From the NCBI GenBank assembly GCA_007134165.1, contig SLLJ01000269.1:1-12483 (forward strand): a DNA stretch of 12,483 nt. Reading direction: 5' to 3'. Below, one piece after another: positions 4,881-12,396 of this stretch. Each line of letters starts with the position of its first letter. Position 1 is the stretch's first letter. The notes beneath the pieces were generated by a model, which was not told the origin of the DNA, searched no databases, and worked only from the letters and a program-made list of their open reading frames with translations. The DNA is from Nitriliruptoraceae bacterium (GTDB taxonomy: Bacteria; Actinomycetota; Nitriliruptoria; Nitriliruptorales; Nitriliruptoraceae). The position numbers and the translations under genes are program-made.

Positions 4881-6731
4881 TCAGTCGACGGCGGCGATCG
4901 ATGCACCCTCGGCCTCGGGTTCGGGTTCTGGTTCTGGTTCGGGTTCGGGCTCGGGCTCGGGTTCGGGCTCGGGTTCTGGTTCGGGTTCTGGTTCGGGCTC
5001 TGGCTGCGGTTCGACACAGCGCGGGTCGTCGAGCGTCAGGCTGGGGTCCCACGGGCAGGGTTCGGGCACCTCCTCGGGTCCGAGACTGACCACGATGGTC
5101 ACCATCGAGCCGAGCGGGACCAGCGCACCGGGCTCCGGGTCCTGGCGGATCACGAAGCCCTCGGCCACGACCTCACTGAAGGCGGTCTGGATCCGGACCT
5201 CGAGTCCCTGGTCCTCGAGTCGGCTGACCGCCTCCTCCTGGGAGCGGTTGACCACGGCACGCACCGACACCAGTTCCTCGCCCGAGGAGAGCACCAGGTC
5301 CACCCGGGTCCCGGCTGCCACCGTCTCGCCCGCCGGCGGGTCGGTGCGCAGTACTCGGCCCTCCGGGATCTCGGCGCTCGACTCGGTCGTGATGCGGCCG
5401 ACCGACAGTCCGGCGCGGTCGAGCGCCACACGGGCATCGGACTCGGTGAGTCCTTCGATGTCGGGCACGGAGGTCTCCTCCGGGCCGGCGGAGACGACCA
5501 GATCCACCACCGTTCCCTCGGGCTGGAGCTCGTTGGGACCGGGACGCTGGCTGATCACCCGGCCCTCGTCGACCTCGTCGGAGGCGAGCTGCTGGACCTC
5601 ACCGACCACGAACCCACGCTCGATCAGGATGCTCTCAGCGAACTCCAGCGGCTGGTTGACCACGTCGGGTACGGCCAGGCGAGCGGCTTCGTCGGTGTCG
5701 AACAGCCCGGCGACGAACCAGGCCGCCGCTACCACCGACAGGATCGCCAGTACGGTGAGCAGCCCGTAGGCCAGCCCCCGTCGGCGCTGCTCCTGTCCGT
5801 GGGTGCGCACCGCACGAGTCGGCACGGCTGGCTGCAGCAGCGCGGTCTCCTCGGCGCTGAGCACCGGAGGTGCGGTCACCACCTCGCCCAGCCGGGCGCT
5901 GAGCAGGTCCTCGCGCATCTCGGTGGCCGAGCGGTACCGGTTGGTCGGGTTCTTCGCCAGGGCCCGCATCGTGACCGCCTCGGCGGCGGGGGAGATGGCG
6001 TCGCTCCAGTCGCGGGGTGGGCGAGGGGGCTCCTGCACGTGCTGGTAGGCGACGGTCACCGGTGAGTCCCCGATGAACGGCTGCCGACCCGTCAGCATCT
6101 CGTAGAGCACCACGCCCAACGAGTAGAGGTCACTGCGGGCATCGAGGTCCTGACCCTGTGCCTGCTCGGGCGAGAGGTAGGCGGCCGTGCCCAGCACCGC
6201 CGCGGTGCGGGTGACGGTCTCCTTGTCCAGTGCCCGGGCGATGCCGAAGTCGGTGACCTTGACCGTCCCCTCTTCGGCCAGCAGGATGTTGCCGGGCTTG
6301 ATGTCACGGTGGATGAGCTTGCGGTCGTGGGCGTACTGCAGCGCCGCACAGACCTCGGCGGCGACCTCCAGCGAGCGGTCCTCGGTCAGCCCGCCGGTCT
6401 CGATCACCTGCTGCAACGACCGGCCCTCCACCAGCTCCATGACGATGTAGGGCTGCCCGGACGGCGTGGCGGCGCCGGGGGCCGCGTCGAGGTCCGTGCC
6501 GGTGTCGTACACCGCGACGATGTTGGGATGGTTGAGCCGGGCGACGTGACGGGCCTCGTCGTGGAAGCGCTGCACGAACGCCTCGTCGTCTCGGAAGCGA
6601 TCGAGCAGGATCTTGACCGCGACCTCCCGGTCCAGCGACCGGTCGACGGCGGCGTAGACCTCCGCCATTCCGCCGCGACCGATCAGCTGGCGCAGCTCGT
6701 AGCGCGAACTGAGCACGCGTCCTGCGCTCAC
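4881..6731 (-). CDS. pknB: PASTA-domain Ser/Thr protein kinase PknB
   Basis: The protein has 616 residues from GTG 6731, chosen because GGAG lies 6 bases upstream and because it places the catalytic lysine at 40, as in mycobacterial PknB. An in-frame TTG at 6758 is an alternative. The kinase domain (about 11-262) has the glycine loop GRGGMAEV, Lys40 (VAVKIL), HRDIKPGN with Asp143, DFG at 161-163 and an activation loop with Thr172, Thr174 and Thr176. A Pro-containing juxtamembrane linker leads to one membrane segment (about 321-343). Three extracellular PASTA repeats follow (about 353-417, 421-485 and 488-552), one fewer than in Mycobacterium, and the third lacks the usual VPD start. The protein then has CPWDPSLTLDDPRC (Cys559, Cys572) and a tail of 14 Glu-Pro pairs (578-605), both unusual. 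PknB binds cell-wall fragments and phosphorylates growth and division proteins. It is last in the wall operon, 85 bp after pbpA. Confidence 0.96.
   Translation of the reverse strand: MSAGRVLSSRYELRQLIGRGGMAEVYAAVDRSLDREVAVKILLDRFRDDEAFVQRFHDEARHVARLNHPNIVAVYDTGTDLDAAPGAATPSGQPYIVMELVEGRSLQQVIETGGLTEDRSLEVAAEVCAALQYAHDRKLIHRDIKPGNILLAEEGTVKVTDFGIARALDKETVTRTAAVLGTAAYLSPEQAQGQDLDARSDLYSLGVVLYEMLTGRQPFIGDSPVTVAYQHVQEPPRPPRDWSDAISPAAEAVTMRALAKNPTNRYRSATEMREDLLSARLGEVVTAPPVLSAEETALLQPAVPTRAVRTHGQEQRRRGLAYGLLTVLAILSVVAAAWFVAGLFDTDEAARLAVPDVVNQPLEFAESILIERGFVVGEVQQLASDEVDEGRVISQRPGPNELQPEGTVVDLVVSAGPEETSVPDIEGLTESDARVALDRAGLSVGRITTESSAEIPEGRVLRTDPPAGETVAAGTRVDLVLSSGEELVSVRAVVNRSQEEAVSRLEDQGLEVRIQTAFSEVVAEGFVIRQDPEPGALVPLGSMVTIVVSLGPEEVPEPCPWDPSLTLDDPRCVEPQPEPEPEPEPEPEPEPEPEPEPEPEPEPEPEAEGASIAAVD
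4917..5000 (-). repeat. Hexamer tandem array encoding (Glu-Pro)14 in pknB
   Basis: There are fourteen consecutive 6-bp units of the plus-strand form [GT]GG[TC]TC, which read on the minus strand as Glu-Pro codons. Units vary only at synonymous positions. This array forms the C-terminal tail of the kinase. It faces the similar array of ycnI in inverted orientation. Confidence 0.9.
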
Positions 6732-6737
6732 GAGGGT

Positions 6738-6741
6738 CTCC
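6738..6741 (-). promoter_or_regulatory. Ribosome binding site that sets the pknB start
   Basis: GGAG on the minus strand lies 6 bases before GTG 6731. It supports this start over the upstream in-frame TTG at 6758. The 85-bp pbpA-pknB gap also holds a TAGCCT hexamer on the minus strand, but no convincing -35 goes with it, so I do not claim an internal promoter. Confidence 0.5.
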
Positions 6742-6816
6742 GGAGGTCTGGTCGGCAACGGGGGAGGCTACCAACGGCTGGGGTCGGAACCGGGGGACGG
6801 CAACGTCGAGGGGGGT

Positions 6817-8265
6817 TCATGCGTCGGCTCCGAGCAGGGCGACCAGCACCTGGCGCGCGACCGGGCCGGCAGCCCGGCCCCCGGTCGCGCCCTCGCCGGC
6901 ATCCGGGATCACCACCGCGATCGCGATCCGGTCCTCGGCGAAGCCGACGAACCAGACATCGGGGGTGGCACCCCGCTGTGCGGTGCCGGTCTTGCCGCCG
7001 ACCCGAACTCCGTCGATCTGGGCGGCCCCGCCGGTTCCGCGCTCCACGGCCTCGACCATCATCTGCTGGAGTTGTGCGGCGGTCCGTGGCGACACCGCCC
7101 GTCCGTCGAGCAGCCCTTCGGTCCACCGGCCCGAGTCGGGACCGCTCAGCTGGCGGCCGGAGGGATCGCGGATGCGCGCGACGACGTGCGGTCGCAGCAG
7201 CTCCCCGCCGTTGGCGACCGCGCTGGCGACCAGGGCCATCTGCATCGGCGTGGCGCGCACGTCGCGCTGCCCGATGGCGGACTGGGCGGTCGCGGGCGGG
7301 TCGAGCTCTTGGGGGATGCGGCTGACCGCCACGTCGAGTTCGTAGGGCGGTGGCCGGTTGAACCCGAACGCTTCGGCCTGCTCGATCAGCGCACGGTCGC
7401 CGAGTTCCACCCCGAGACGGGCGAACACCGGGTTGCACGAGAAGCGGAAGGCATCCTGCATCGAGATGCTGCCGCCTCGCCCGCAGGGACTTCCCGGCAG
7501 GTTGCCGATGTTGGCGGTGGTCTGCGGCACGTCGTAGACGGCCTCGTCGGGGAACGGGCTGCTCGGATCCAGCCCGCTCTCCAGGGCGACGGCCGCGGTG
7601 ATGATCTTGAAGGCCGAGCCCGGCGGGTAGGTCTCACGGATCGCGCGGTCGACCAGCGGCTGCCGGTCGTCGTCGCGCAGCTGGTCCCAGGCTTCACTGA
7701 TCTCGGCCGTGGAGTGGCTGGACAGTGGGTTGGGGTCGAAGGTCGGGTTGGCGTAGCTGACCAGCACCGCTCCGGTCACCGGGTCGAGCGCCACCACCGC
7801 CCCTTCACGTCCGGCCAGCGCGTCGCGTGCCGCCTCCTGTCCGGCCTGGGAGATGGTCAACTCGACGGCGTTGCCGGGCTGGCCGCGGGCCCCGAACAGC
7901 TCGCCGAGGTTCTGGGCCACCACCTCGGTGGGTTGGCCGGTGAGCTGCTCGTTGAGCGCCGCCTCGAGGCCGGAGCGCTGCAGCACGATGGAGTAGTACC
8001 CGGTCAGGTGGGCGAACAGCGGCCCCTCGGGGTAGGTGCGCAGGAAGCGCAGCTCGCCGTCGGTCTGGATGCTGCGCGCGATGGCGCGTTCGTCGACGAT
8101 GATCGGGCCACGTTCGATCTGGTACTCCCGCACGATCAGCCGCCGGTTGGAAGGGTGGGTGGCCAGGTCATCGGCCTGCACCAACGCGATCAGGTTGAGG
8201 TTGACGAACAGGGCTCCGAACAGCAGCAGCATGAGGCCGGACAGCCGACCGATCCGGGTGCTCAT
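6817..8265 (-). CDS. pbpA: Class B penicillin-binding protein PbpA (peptidoglycan transpeptidase)
   Basis: The protein has 482 residues, close to mycobacterial PbpA (about 490). An N-terminal signal anchor (about 8-30) is followed by a dimerisation/pedestal domain with IERGPIIVDER and by the transpeptidase domain (about 155-480). All three active-site motifs are present: S217-A-F-K220 (PPGSAFK, acyl-enzyme serine), S276-C-N278 and K425-T-G (GGKTGTAQ). It cross-links peptidoglycan outside the membrane and is the partner of the SEDS protein encoded just upstream. ATG 8265 overlaps the rodA stop by 4 bases (ATGA), and GAGGTGG lies just upstream, so coupled translation is likely. Cys261 and Cys277 flank the SxN region and might form a disulfide, which is inference. 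In Mycobacterium this protein is phosphorylated by PknB, and here the kinase gene follows directly. Confidence 0.95.
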   Translation of the reverse strand: MSTRIGRLSGLMLLLFGALFVNLNLIALVQADDLATHPSNRRLIVREYQIERGPIIVDERAIARSIQTDGELRFLRTYPEGPLFAHLTGYYSIVLQRSGLEAALNEQLTGQPTEVVAQNLGELFGARGQPGNAVELTISQAGQEAARDALAGREGAVVALDPVTGAVLVSYANPTFDPNPLSSHSTAEISEAWDQLRDDDRQPLVDRAIRETYPPGSAFKIITAAVALESGLDPSSPFPDEAVYDVPQTTANIGNLPGSPCGRGGSISMQDAFRFSCNPVFARLGVELGDRALIEQAEAFGFNRPPPYELDVAVSRIPQELDPPATAQSAIGQRDVRATPMQMALVASAVANGGELLRPHVVARIRDPSGRQLSGPDSGRWTEGLLDGRAVSPRTAAQLQQMMVEAVERGTGGAAQIDGVRVGGKTGTAQRGATPDVWFVGFAEDRIAIAVVIPDAGEGATGGRAAGPVARQVLVALLGADA

Positions 8266-9611
8266 GTGCCACCTCGGTGGTGACGGCGACGTCCGAGCAC
8301 GGCTTGGCGCGAGTCGTCGCTGATGCGCAGCAGCAGGCCGACGATGAGGTAGTTGGTGAGCAGCGACGACCCGCCGTAGGACACGAACGGCAGGGTGATC
8401 CCGGTGAGGGGCACCAGCCGGGTCAGTCCACCGATGATGACGAAGGTCTGCAGCGCGAGGATCGTGGTCAGCCCGGTGGCCAGCAGGGTGGAGAACTCGT
8501 CGCGGGCGGTCAGCGCGATCTTGTAGCCGCGCACCACCACCAGCAGGTACAGCAGCAGAAGCGCGCTGGATCCGAGCAGCCCGAGTTCCTCGCCGATGAC
8601 CACGAAGATCGCGTCGGTCGCGGAGAACGGCACGTCCTGAGGGCGGCCGAAGCCGAGCCCCGTGCCGGTCAGGCCCCCGGTACCCAGCGCGAACAGGCTC
8701 TGGGCCAGTTGGTAGCCCTCGTCGGTGACCCGACTCCATGGGTCCAGCCAGATCGCCACCCGGACCCGCACGTGTCCGAACATCTGGTAGGCCAGGTAGG
8801 CGCCTCCGGCGAAGGTCACGGCCCCGAGGGCCGGGTAGGCCAGACGTCCCGTGGCCACGTACAGCATCGCGAGGAACGCCCCGAAGAACAGCAGCGCCGA
8901 TCCCAGGTCACGCAGCCCCGCCAGGATCACCAGCGCCATGCCGGTGGCCAGCAGCACCGGTGCGAGGTGGCGAGCTGCCGGCAGCAGCAGGGGTCCGATG
9001 CGCTGGTTGGCGACCGACAGCAGCGCGCGTTTGCGTTCGAGGTAGCCGGCGAGGAACACCATCATGGTGATCTTGGCGACCTCGCCGGGCTGGAAGCGCA
9101 TCCCGAACAGGTCGATCCACAGCTGCGCGCCGTTGATGATGCCGGCGGTGATGCCCGGTACGAGCGGCAGCAGCAGCAGCCCGATGGTCGCGAACCCGAA
9201 CGTGTACTGGTAGCGCCCGAGGCTGCGCACGTCGCGGAGGAAGAGCAGCACCGCACAAAGAACGCCGACCGAAACCGCGGTCCACACCGTTTGGTTGGGC
9301 GCCAGTTCGCTGCCCGTGGCCAGGTCCACCCGGCGCACGAACACCAGCCCGAGTCCGTTGAGCAGGATCGCGACCGGCAGCAGCACCGGGTCCGCGTGGG
9401 GCGCGCCGGTGCGTACCGTCAGGTGCGCGACCAGTGCGATCGCGGCCAGCGAGACCCCGGTCACCAGCGCGGTCGCGCTCAGCCCCGGCTGCCGCGACCA
9501 CCCCAGCAGCAACCCGGCACCGACCGTCAGCGCCACCGCAAAGACCAGCAGCCGCGCCTCCCGTCCCCGCGGATGGGCGGCAGCCCGCGACGTCGCCGCG
9601 TCAGCGCTCAC
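8262..9611 (-). CDS. rodA: SEDS peptidoglycan glycosyltransferase RodA/FtsW
   Basis: The protein has 449 residues from GTG 9611, which overlaps the pstP stop by 4 bases (GTGA), with GAGG about 10 bases upstream. It has ten or more hydrophobic segments. SEDS signatures are in order: GAQLWIDLFGMRFQPGEVAKI (residues 161-181, broken by the family pattern 'FQP.E'), RDLGSALLFFG with the catalytic Asp235, the extracellular PWSRVTDEGYQLAQSLFALG (about 291-310), VVIGEELGLLG (337-347), and VPLTGITLPFVSYGGSS (400-416). SEDS proteins polymerise lipid II into glycan strands and pair with a class B PBP, here the overlapping pbpA. A long upstream extension of the frame into pstP has no membrane-protein character and is not part of the gene. 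FtsW is the paralogous alternative name, but operon position favours RodA. Confidence 0.95.
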   Translation of the reverse strand: MSADAATSRAAAHPRGREARLLVFAVALTVGAGLLLGWSRQPGLSATALVTGVSLAAIALVAHLTVRTGAPHADPVLLPVAILLNGLGLVFVRRVDLATGSELAPNQTVWTAVSVGVLCAVLLFLRDVRSLGRYQYTFGFATIGLLLLPLVPGITAGIINGAQLWIDLFGMRFQPGEVAKITMMVFLAGYLERKRALLSVANQRIGPLLLPAARHLAPVLLATGMALVILAGLRDLGSALLFFGAFLAMLYVATGRLAYPALGAVTFAGGAYLAYQMFGHVRVRVAIWLDPWSRVTDEGYQLAQSLFALGTGGLTGTGLGFGRPQDVPFSATDAIFVVIGEELGLLGSSALLLLYLLVVVRGYKIALTARDEFSTLLATGLTTILALQTFVIIGGLTRLVPLTGITLPFVSYGGSSLLTNYLIVGLLLRISDDSRQAVLGRRRHHRGGT

Positions 9612-10906
9612 CCGGGCAGATCCTCGGACTCGTCGTCCTCGATCTCCTCGGCGTCCGGGGCCGAATCCGGGTCGGACACGTCGCGGTCTTCCTCGACGTC
9701 GTCGGCTTCGAGCGCGCTGAGGGGGGCGTTGTCGATGATCCGTCGCGCATCGGCCAGGTTGATGGCCGGGACCCCGCTCTCCAGCGTCGGCGCGTACCAG
9801 TCCTGCACCTCGTCGACCGTCATGTTCGAGCGTTCCACGATCCACGACAGTTGGATCGGACCGACCGAGGTGTCGATGCCGCGGTAGACCACGAGTTGCT
9901 CCCCGTCGAGCCCGACGAAGTACTGCTGGGAGAGCAGGAACCACCCGACACCTGCGGCGATCGCGACCAGCACCCCCACGCCGATCGCCGCCGCGGTCAG
10001 GCGCCGCATCGCCCGGGCCGCCTTGACCGTGCCACGTTCGGTGTCCGTTTCGGCGCCGTCGAGTCCGGGCGTGCCGACCGACCCGAGCCGCCCCGCCCAG
10101 TCGGTGTCGTCCCGGTCGACCCGCGAGGAGATCGTGATCGTCGGGTGGGTCCGCCGGGTGGTCGGCGACTCGCCGCCTGCCGCATCGGGGTCGTAGCGCA
10201 GCACCACCACGGTGATGTTGTCGGGCCCGCCACCGTCATTGGCGCGCTCGATGAGCCGGGCCACCACCGCTTCGGGGTCATCTGCGCCGGACAGCTCCTC
10301 GGCGAGTTCGTCGTCGTCCACCACGCCGGTCAGGCCGTCGGAGCACAGCAGCAGCACGTCGTGCGCGGCGAGGTCGAGCGAGATCGTGTCGACCTCGATG
10401 TCGTCACCGACGCCGATCGCGCGGGTGATGACCGAGCGCTGCGGGTGGTTGGCCGCCTGCTCCCGGCTGATCTGTCCCTCGTCGACGAGGTGCTGTACGA
10501 GGGTGTGGTCATCGGTGAGCTGACGCAGGCGGCCGTCGCGCAGCAGGTAGGCCCGGGAGTCCCCGACATGGGCGAGATGCAGCCGCCGGCCCTCGAGCAG
10601 CGCCGCCGTGAGCGTGGTGCCCATGCCGCGGTAGGTGGGTTCGTCGTGGGCCATGCCCGACACGGTCCGGTTGGCGGTCACGACCGCGTCGCGCAGGGCC
10701 GACACGGCCGCGTCACCGTCGGGGAACACCTGGCCGTCGAGCGCACGCACCGGCTCGAGGGCCGCTTCGGACGCCACCTCGCCGGCGAGGTGGCCGCCCA
10801 TGCCGTCGGCGACGGCGAAGACGCTGTCGGCGACCACGAAGGAGTCCTCGTTGCCGTCCCGAACCTGTCCCACGTGGGTGTCGCCCGCGGCGAGGATGCG
10901 TTTCAT
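9608..10906 (-). CDS. pstP: PP2C-family Ser/Thr protein phosphatase PstP
   Basis: The protein has 432 residues. The PPM/PP2C catalytic domain (about 1-238) has all metal-binding motifs: RDGNED (16-21), VADGMGGH (32-39), GDSRAYLL (115-122), CSDGLT (188-193) and GPDNIT (227-232). A linker of about 60 residues leads to one membrane segment (about 304-326). A small extracellular domain (YFVGLDGEQLVVYRGI, then GPIQLSWIVERSNM) of the type found in actinobacterial PstP follows. The last 35 residues are mostly Asp and Glu. PstP removes phosphate from PknB, PbpA and FHA partners. ATG 10906 has GAGG 7 bases upstream and overlaps the fhaB stop by 4 bases (ATGA). Confidence 0.95.
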   Translation of the reverse strand: MKRILAAGDTHVGQVRDGNEDSFVVADSVFAVADGMGGHLAGEVASEAALEPVRALDGQVFPDGDAAVSALRDAVVTANRTVSGMAHDEPTYRGMGTTLTAALLEGRRLHLAHVGDSRAYLLRDGRLRQLTDDHTLVQHLVDEGQISREQAANHPQRSVITRAIGVGDDIEVDTISLDLAAHDVLLLCSDGLTGVVDDDELAEELSGADDPEAVVARLIERANDGGGPDNITVVVLRYDPDAAGGESPTTRRTHPTITISSRVDRDDTDWAGRLGSVGTPGLDGAETDTERGTVKAARAMRRLTAAAIGVGVLVAIAAGVGWFLLSQQYFVGLDGEQLVVYRGIDTSVGPIQLSWIVERSNMTVDEVQDWYAPTLESGVPAINLADARRIIDNAPLSALEADDVEEDRDVSDPDSAPDAEEIEDDESEDLPG

Positions 10907-11373
10907 CGGCGGACCTCGATGCGGGTCTTGCCCAGTCGCAACTGGTCGCCGGCGGCCAACGGGGTGGGGCGGGTCACCTTGGCATCATTGAGGAAGGTGC
11001 CGTTGGTGGAGCCGAGGTCGCGCACCGACCAGCCGCCGTCGTCGGGCAGCACCTCGGCATGCTCGTCAGAGACGTAGACGTCGTCGATGGGCACGTCCAC
11101 ACCGCCCGATCGGCCGAGCACCACGCTGCGGCCGGCCAGCCGCACCACCTTCGGGGGTGCGGACAGGGAATGCACGACCAGCTCGCTCGGAAGCTTGCGG
11201 GAGCGGCGCACCGGGCTGGCGGCCGGGGTGGCGACCGCCGGACGTGGTGGTGGCCGGTTGCGTCGACGGGGGCCGTAGAGGTCGACGAGCATGGTCCGCA
11301 GTGCGAACGCCACGAACAAGTAGAGCAGGGCGAGCAGCCCGAACTTCAGCAGCGTCAGCAGCGCGATCGGCAC
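10903..11373 (-). CDS. fhaB: FHA-domain membrane protein FhaB (FipA)
   Basis: The protein has 156 residues, almost the same length as mycobacterial FhaB (155). An N-terminal membrane segment (about 4-27, LLTLLKFGLLALLYLFVAFALR) is followed by a basic linker (35-60) and a C-terminal FHA domain (about 64-156). The FHA phosphothreonine pocket is present: GR at 87-88, S102 and H105 (VSDEHAEV), and GSTNGT at 121-126. FHA domains bind phosphothreonine and tie PknB targets to the wall and division machinery. GTG 11373 is chosen because it lies 1 base after the fhaA stop, has a G-run ribosome binding site and gives the family length. Longer extensions upstream would run inside fhaA in another frame. 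Confidence 0.93.
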   Translation of the reverse strand: MPIALLTLLKFGLLALLYLFVAFALRTMLVDLYGPRRRNRPPPRPAVATPAASPVRRSRKLPSELVVHSLSAPPKVVRLAGRSVVLGRSGGVDVPIDDVYVSDEHAEVLPDDGGWSVRDLGSTNGTFLNDAKVTRPTPLAAGDQLRLGKTRIEVRR

Positions 11374-11374
11374 C

Positions 11375-12163
11375 TCAGGCCCCCACGAGCTCGACGACCG
11401 CATCCCCGAGCAGGATGCGGTCCCCAGGACCGACCGGCTGCTCGGCAGCGCGCACCCCGTTGACCGTGGTGCCGTTGGTCGACCCCAGGTCCACGATCCA
11501 CCACCGATCCCCGCGGCGCACCAGCGCCGCATGCTCACGCGACACCGTCGAGTCGGCAACGGTGACGTCACAGGACGACATCCGGCCGAGCGTGACCCGG
11601 TTACCGGTCATGGTCACCGTCGTTCCGGTCGCTGGGCCGCTGAGCACCCGCACGGCGAGCTCACCCAGTCCCGACCGCCGGGGGGCTTCCGGGTTCACGG
11701 TGCCTGCGGTCGACGGCCCGTGATTATTCGAGTCGGACGGGTCCGGTCGCGAGGTTGCGTGGGCCGGATCGGGGTCGTCGCGGTCGTTGAACTCCACCAC
11801 CTCGACGCGGGCGGTCAGCGTGTAGCGCCCGACCTTGACCTTGTCGCTGGGCTCGACGCGGACCTTGACGGGTCCGCGCAGCTGCCAGCCGCGGTCGGCC
11901 GCGGTGGTCACCACCACCTGGGCAAGCTCGCGGGGCAGGGACTCGCCGAAGGACGAGAGCCGCTCGAAGTCCTTGGTGGCCACCTGGGCCCGGAAGACGT
12001 TGGGGACCACGACCCCGTCGGAGGTGACGTGCTGATGATCCGTGGCGTAGCGCTGCACGCCCTTGGCGAGCTCGATGGGCTGCAGACCGGAGCGGAAGGC
12101 GCGAGCGAAGAACCCTTCGACGGCTCCCTCGAGCCGCCGCTCGAAGTGCTGCAACGCGCGCAT
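11375..12163 (-). CDS. fhaA: FHA-domain protein FhaA (DUF3662 + FHA)
   Basis: The protein has 262 residues from ATG 12163. The N-terminal DUF3662 domain (1 to about 120) begins MRALQHFERRLEGAVEGFF, as in other FhaA proteins. A hydrophilic linker (about 125-165, Asp/Asn/Pro-rich) joins it to the C-terminal FHA domain (about 170-258), with GR at 193-194, S208 and H211 (VSREHAAL) and GSTNGT (227-232). Mycobacterial FhaA is about twice as long because of a large low-complexity middle part, which is short here. FhaA binds phosphorylated partners such as the pseudokinase domain of MviN in mycobacteria and modulates wall synthesis. ATG 12175 (adding MAAP) and ATG 12268 are in frame. I prefer 12163 because GGATGG lies 8 bases upstream and the family alignment starts here. 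It is the first gene of the six-gene operon. Confidence 0.9.
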   Translation of the reverse strand: MRALQHFERRLEGAVEGFFARAFRSGLQPIELAKGVQRYATDHQHVTSDGVVVPNVFRAQVATKDFERLSSFGESLPRELAQVVVTTAADRGWQLRGPVKVRVEPSDKVKVGRYTLTARVEVVEFNDRDDPDPAHATSRPDPSDSNNHGPSTAGTVNPEAPRRSGLGELAVRVLSGPATGTTVTMTGNRVTLGRMSSCDVTVADSTVSREHAALVRRGDRWWIVDLGSTNGTTVNGVRAAEQPVGPGDRILLGDAVVELVGA

Positions 12164-12353
12164 CGGTGCTGCCATCCGGAGTCGGGGTCTGGGGTGCTTG
12201 GCACGGCCGGACTGGTCGGGCGACCATCTGTTGTGTTCGGCGTCGCGCGCCGGCTCCCGGGGGGCCATCTGACTGGGTCAAGAGCGTAGCGGAGGGGGTC
12301 GGGGCCGGCCCGTACGTTGGTCGAGTGGGTGACGTGCCGTGTGCATGCCCACG
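12164..12353. other. Intergenic region upstream of fhaA
   Basis: This stretch must hold the promoter of the minus-strand operon. I see no hexamer pair that meets a reasonable standard: TACGCT and TTGACC occur on the minus strand near 12280-12290 but without partners at proper spacing. The part nearest fhaA is open in frame with it and may instead be coding if a start upstream of 12163 is used. Confidence 0.4.
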
Positions 12354-12383
12354 TTGTCGGGGTCGCGAGCGCGTTGGTATGCT
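12354..12383 (+). promoter_or_regulatory. Housekeeping-type promoter of tRNA-Leu
   Basis: A -35 TTGTCG (12354-12359), an 18-bp spacer and a -10 TATGCT (12378-12383) place the transcript start around 12390, a few bases before the mature 5' end at 12397. Position and match fit a strong stable-RNA promoter. Confidence 0.55.
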
Positions 12384-12396
12384 CCCGGCCGCACCC

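Noticed and set aside
4564..5000. CRISPR-like or mobile-element origin of the repeats
   Set aside because: The repeats are contiguous in-frame coding hexamers without spacers, target duplications or transposase, so they are protein low-complexity arrays.
3844..5052. Minus-strand open frame across the ycnI/pknB junction with Arg-Thr and Leu-Arg repeats
   Set aside because: It is a shadow of the Pro-Glu arrays read in another frame. It crosses two real genes and has no ribosome binding site or domain.
8266..8739. N-terminal extension of pbpA to 8739
   Set aside because: It lies inside rodA in another frame. The signal anchor and family length support ATG 8265.
8277..9887. Long plus-strand open frame (over 500 codons) opposite rodA
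   Set aside because: It is antisense to a clear SEDS membrane protein. Its product is rich in Gln, Arg and Gly with no domain, as expected of a shadow frame in GC-rich DNA.
9612..9944. N-terminal extension of rodA to 9944
   Set aside because: The extra residues are Arg/Gly-rich and lie within pstP in another frame. The GTGA overlap at 9608-9611 gives the proper start.
9434..11077. Long plus-strand open frame opposite pstP and fhaB
   Set aside because: It is antisense to two well-recognised genes. The product has low-complexity Arg/Val/Gly/Asp composition and no motif.
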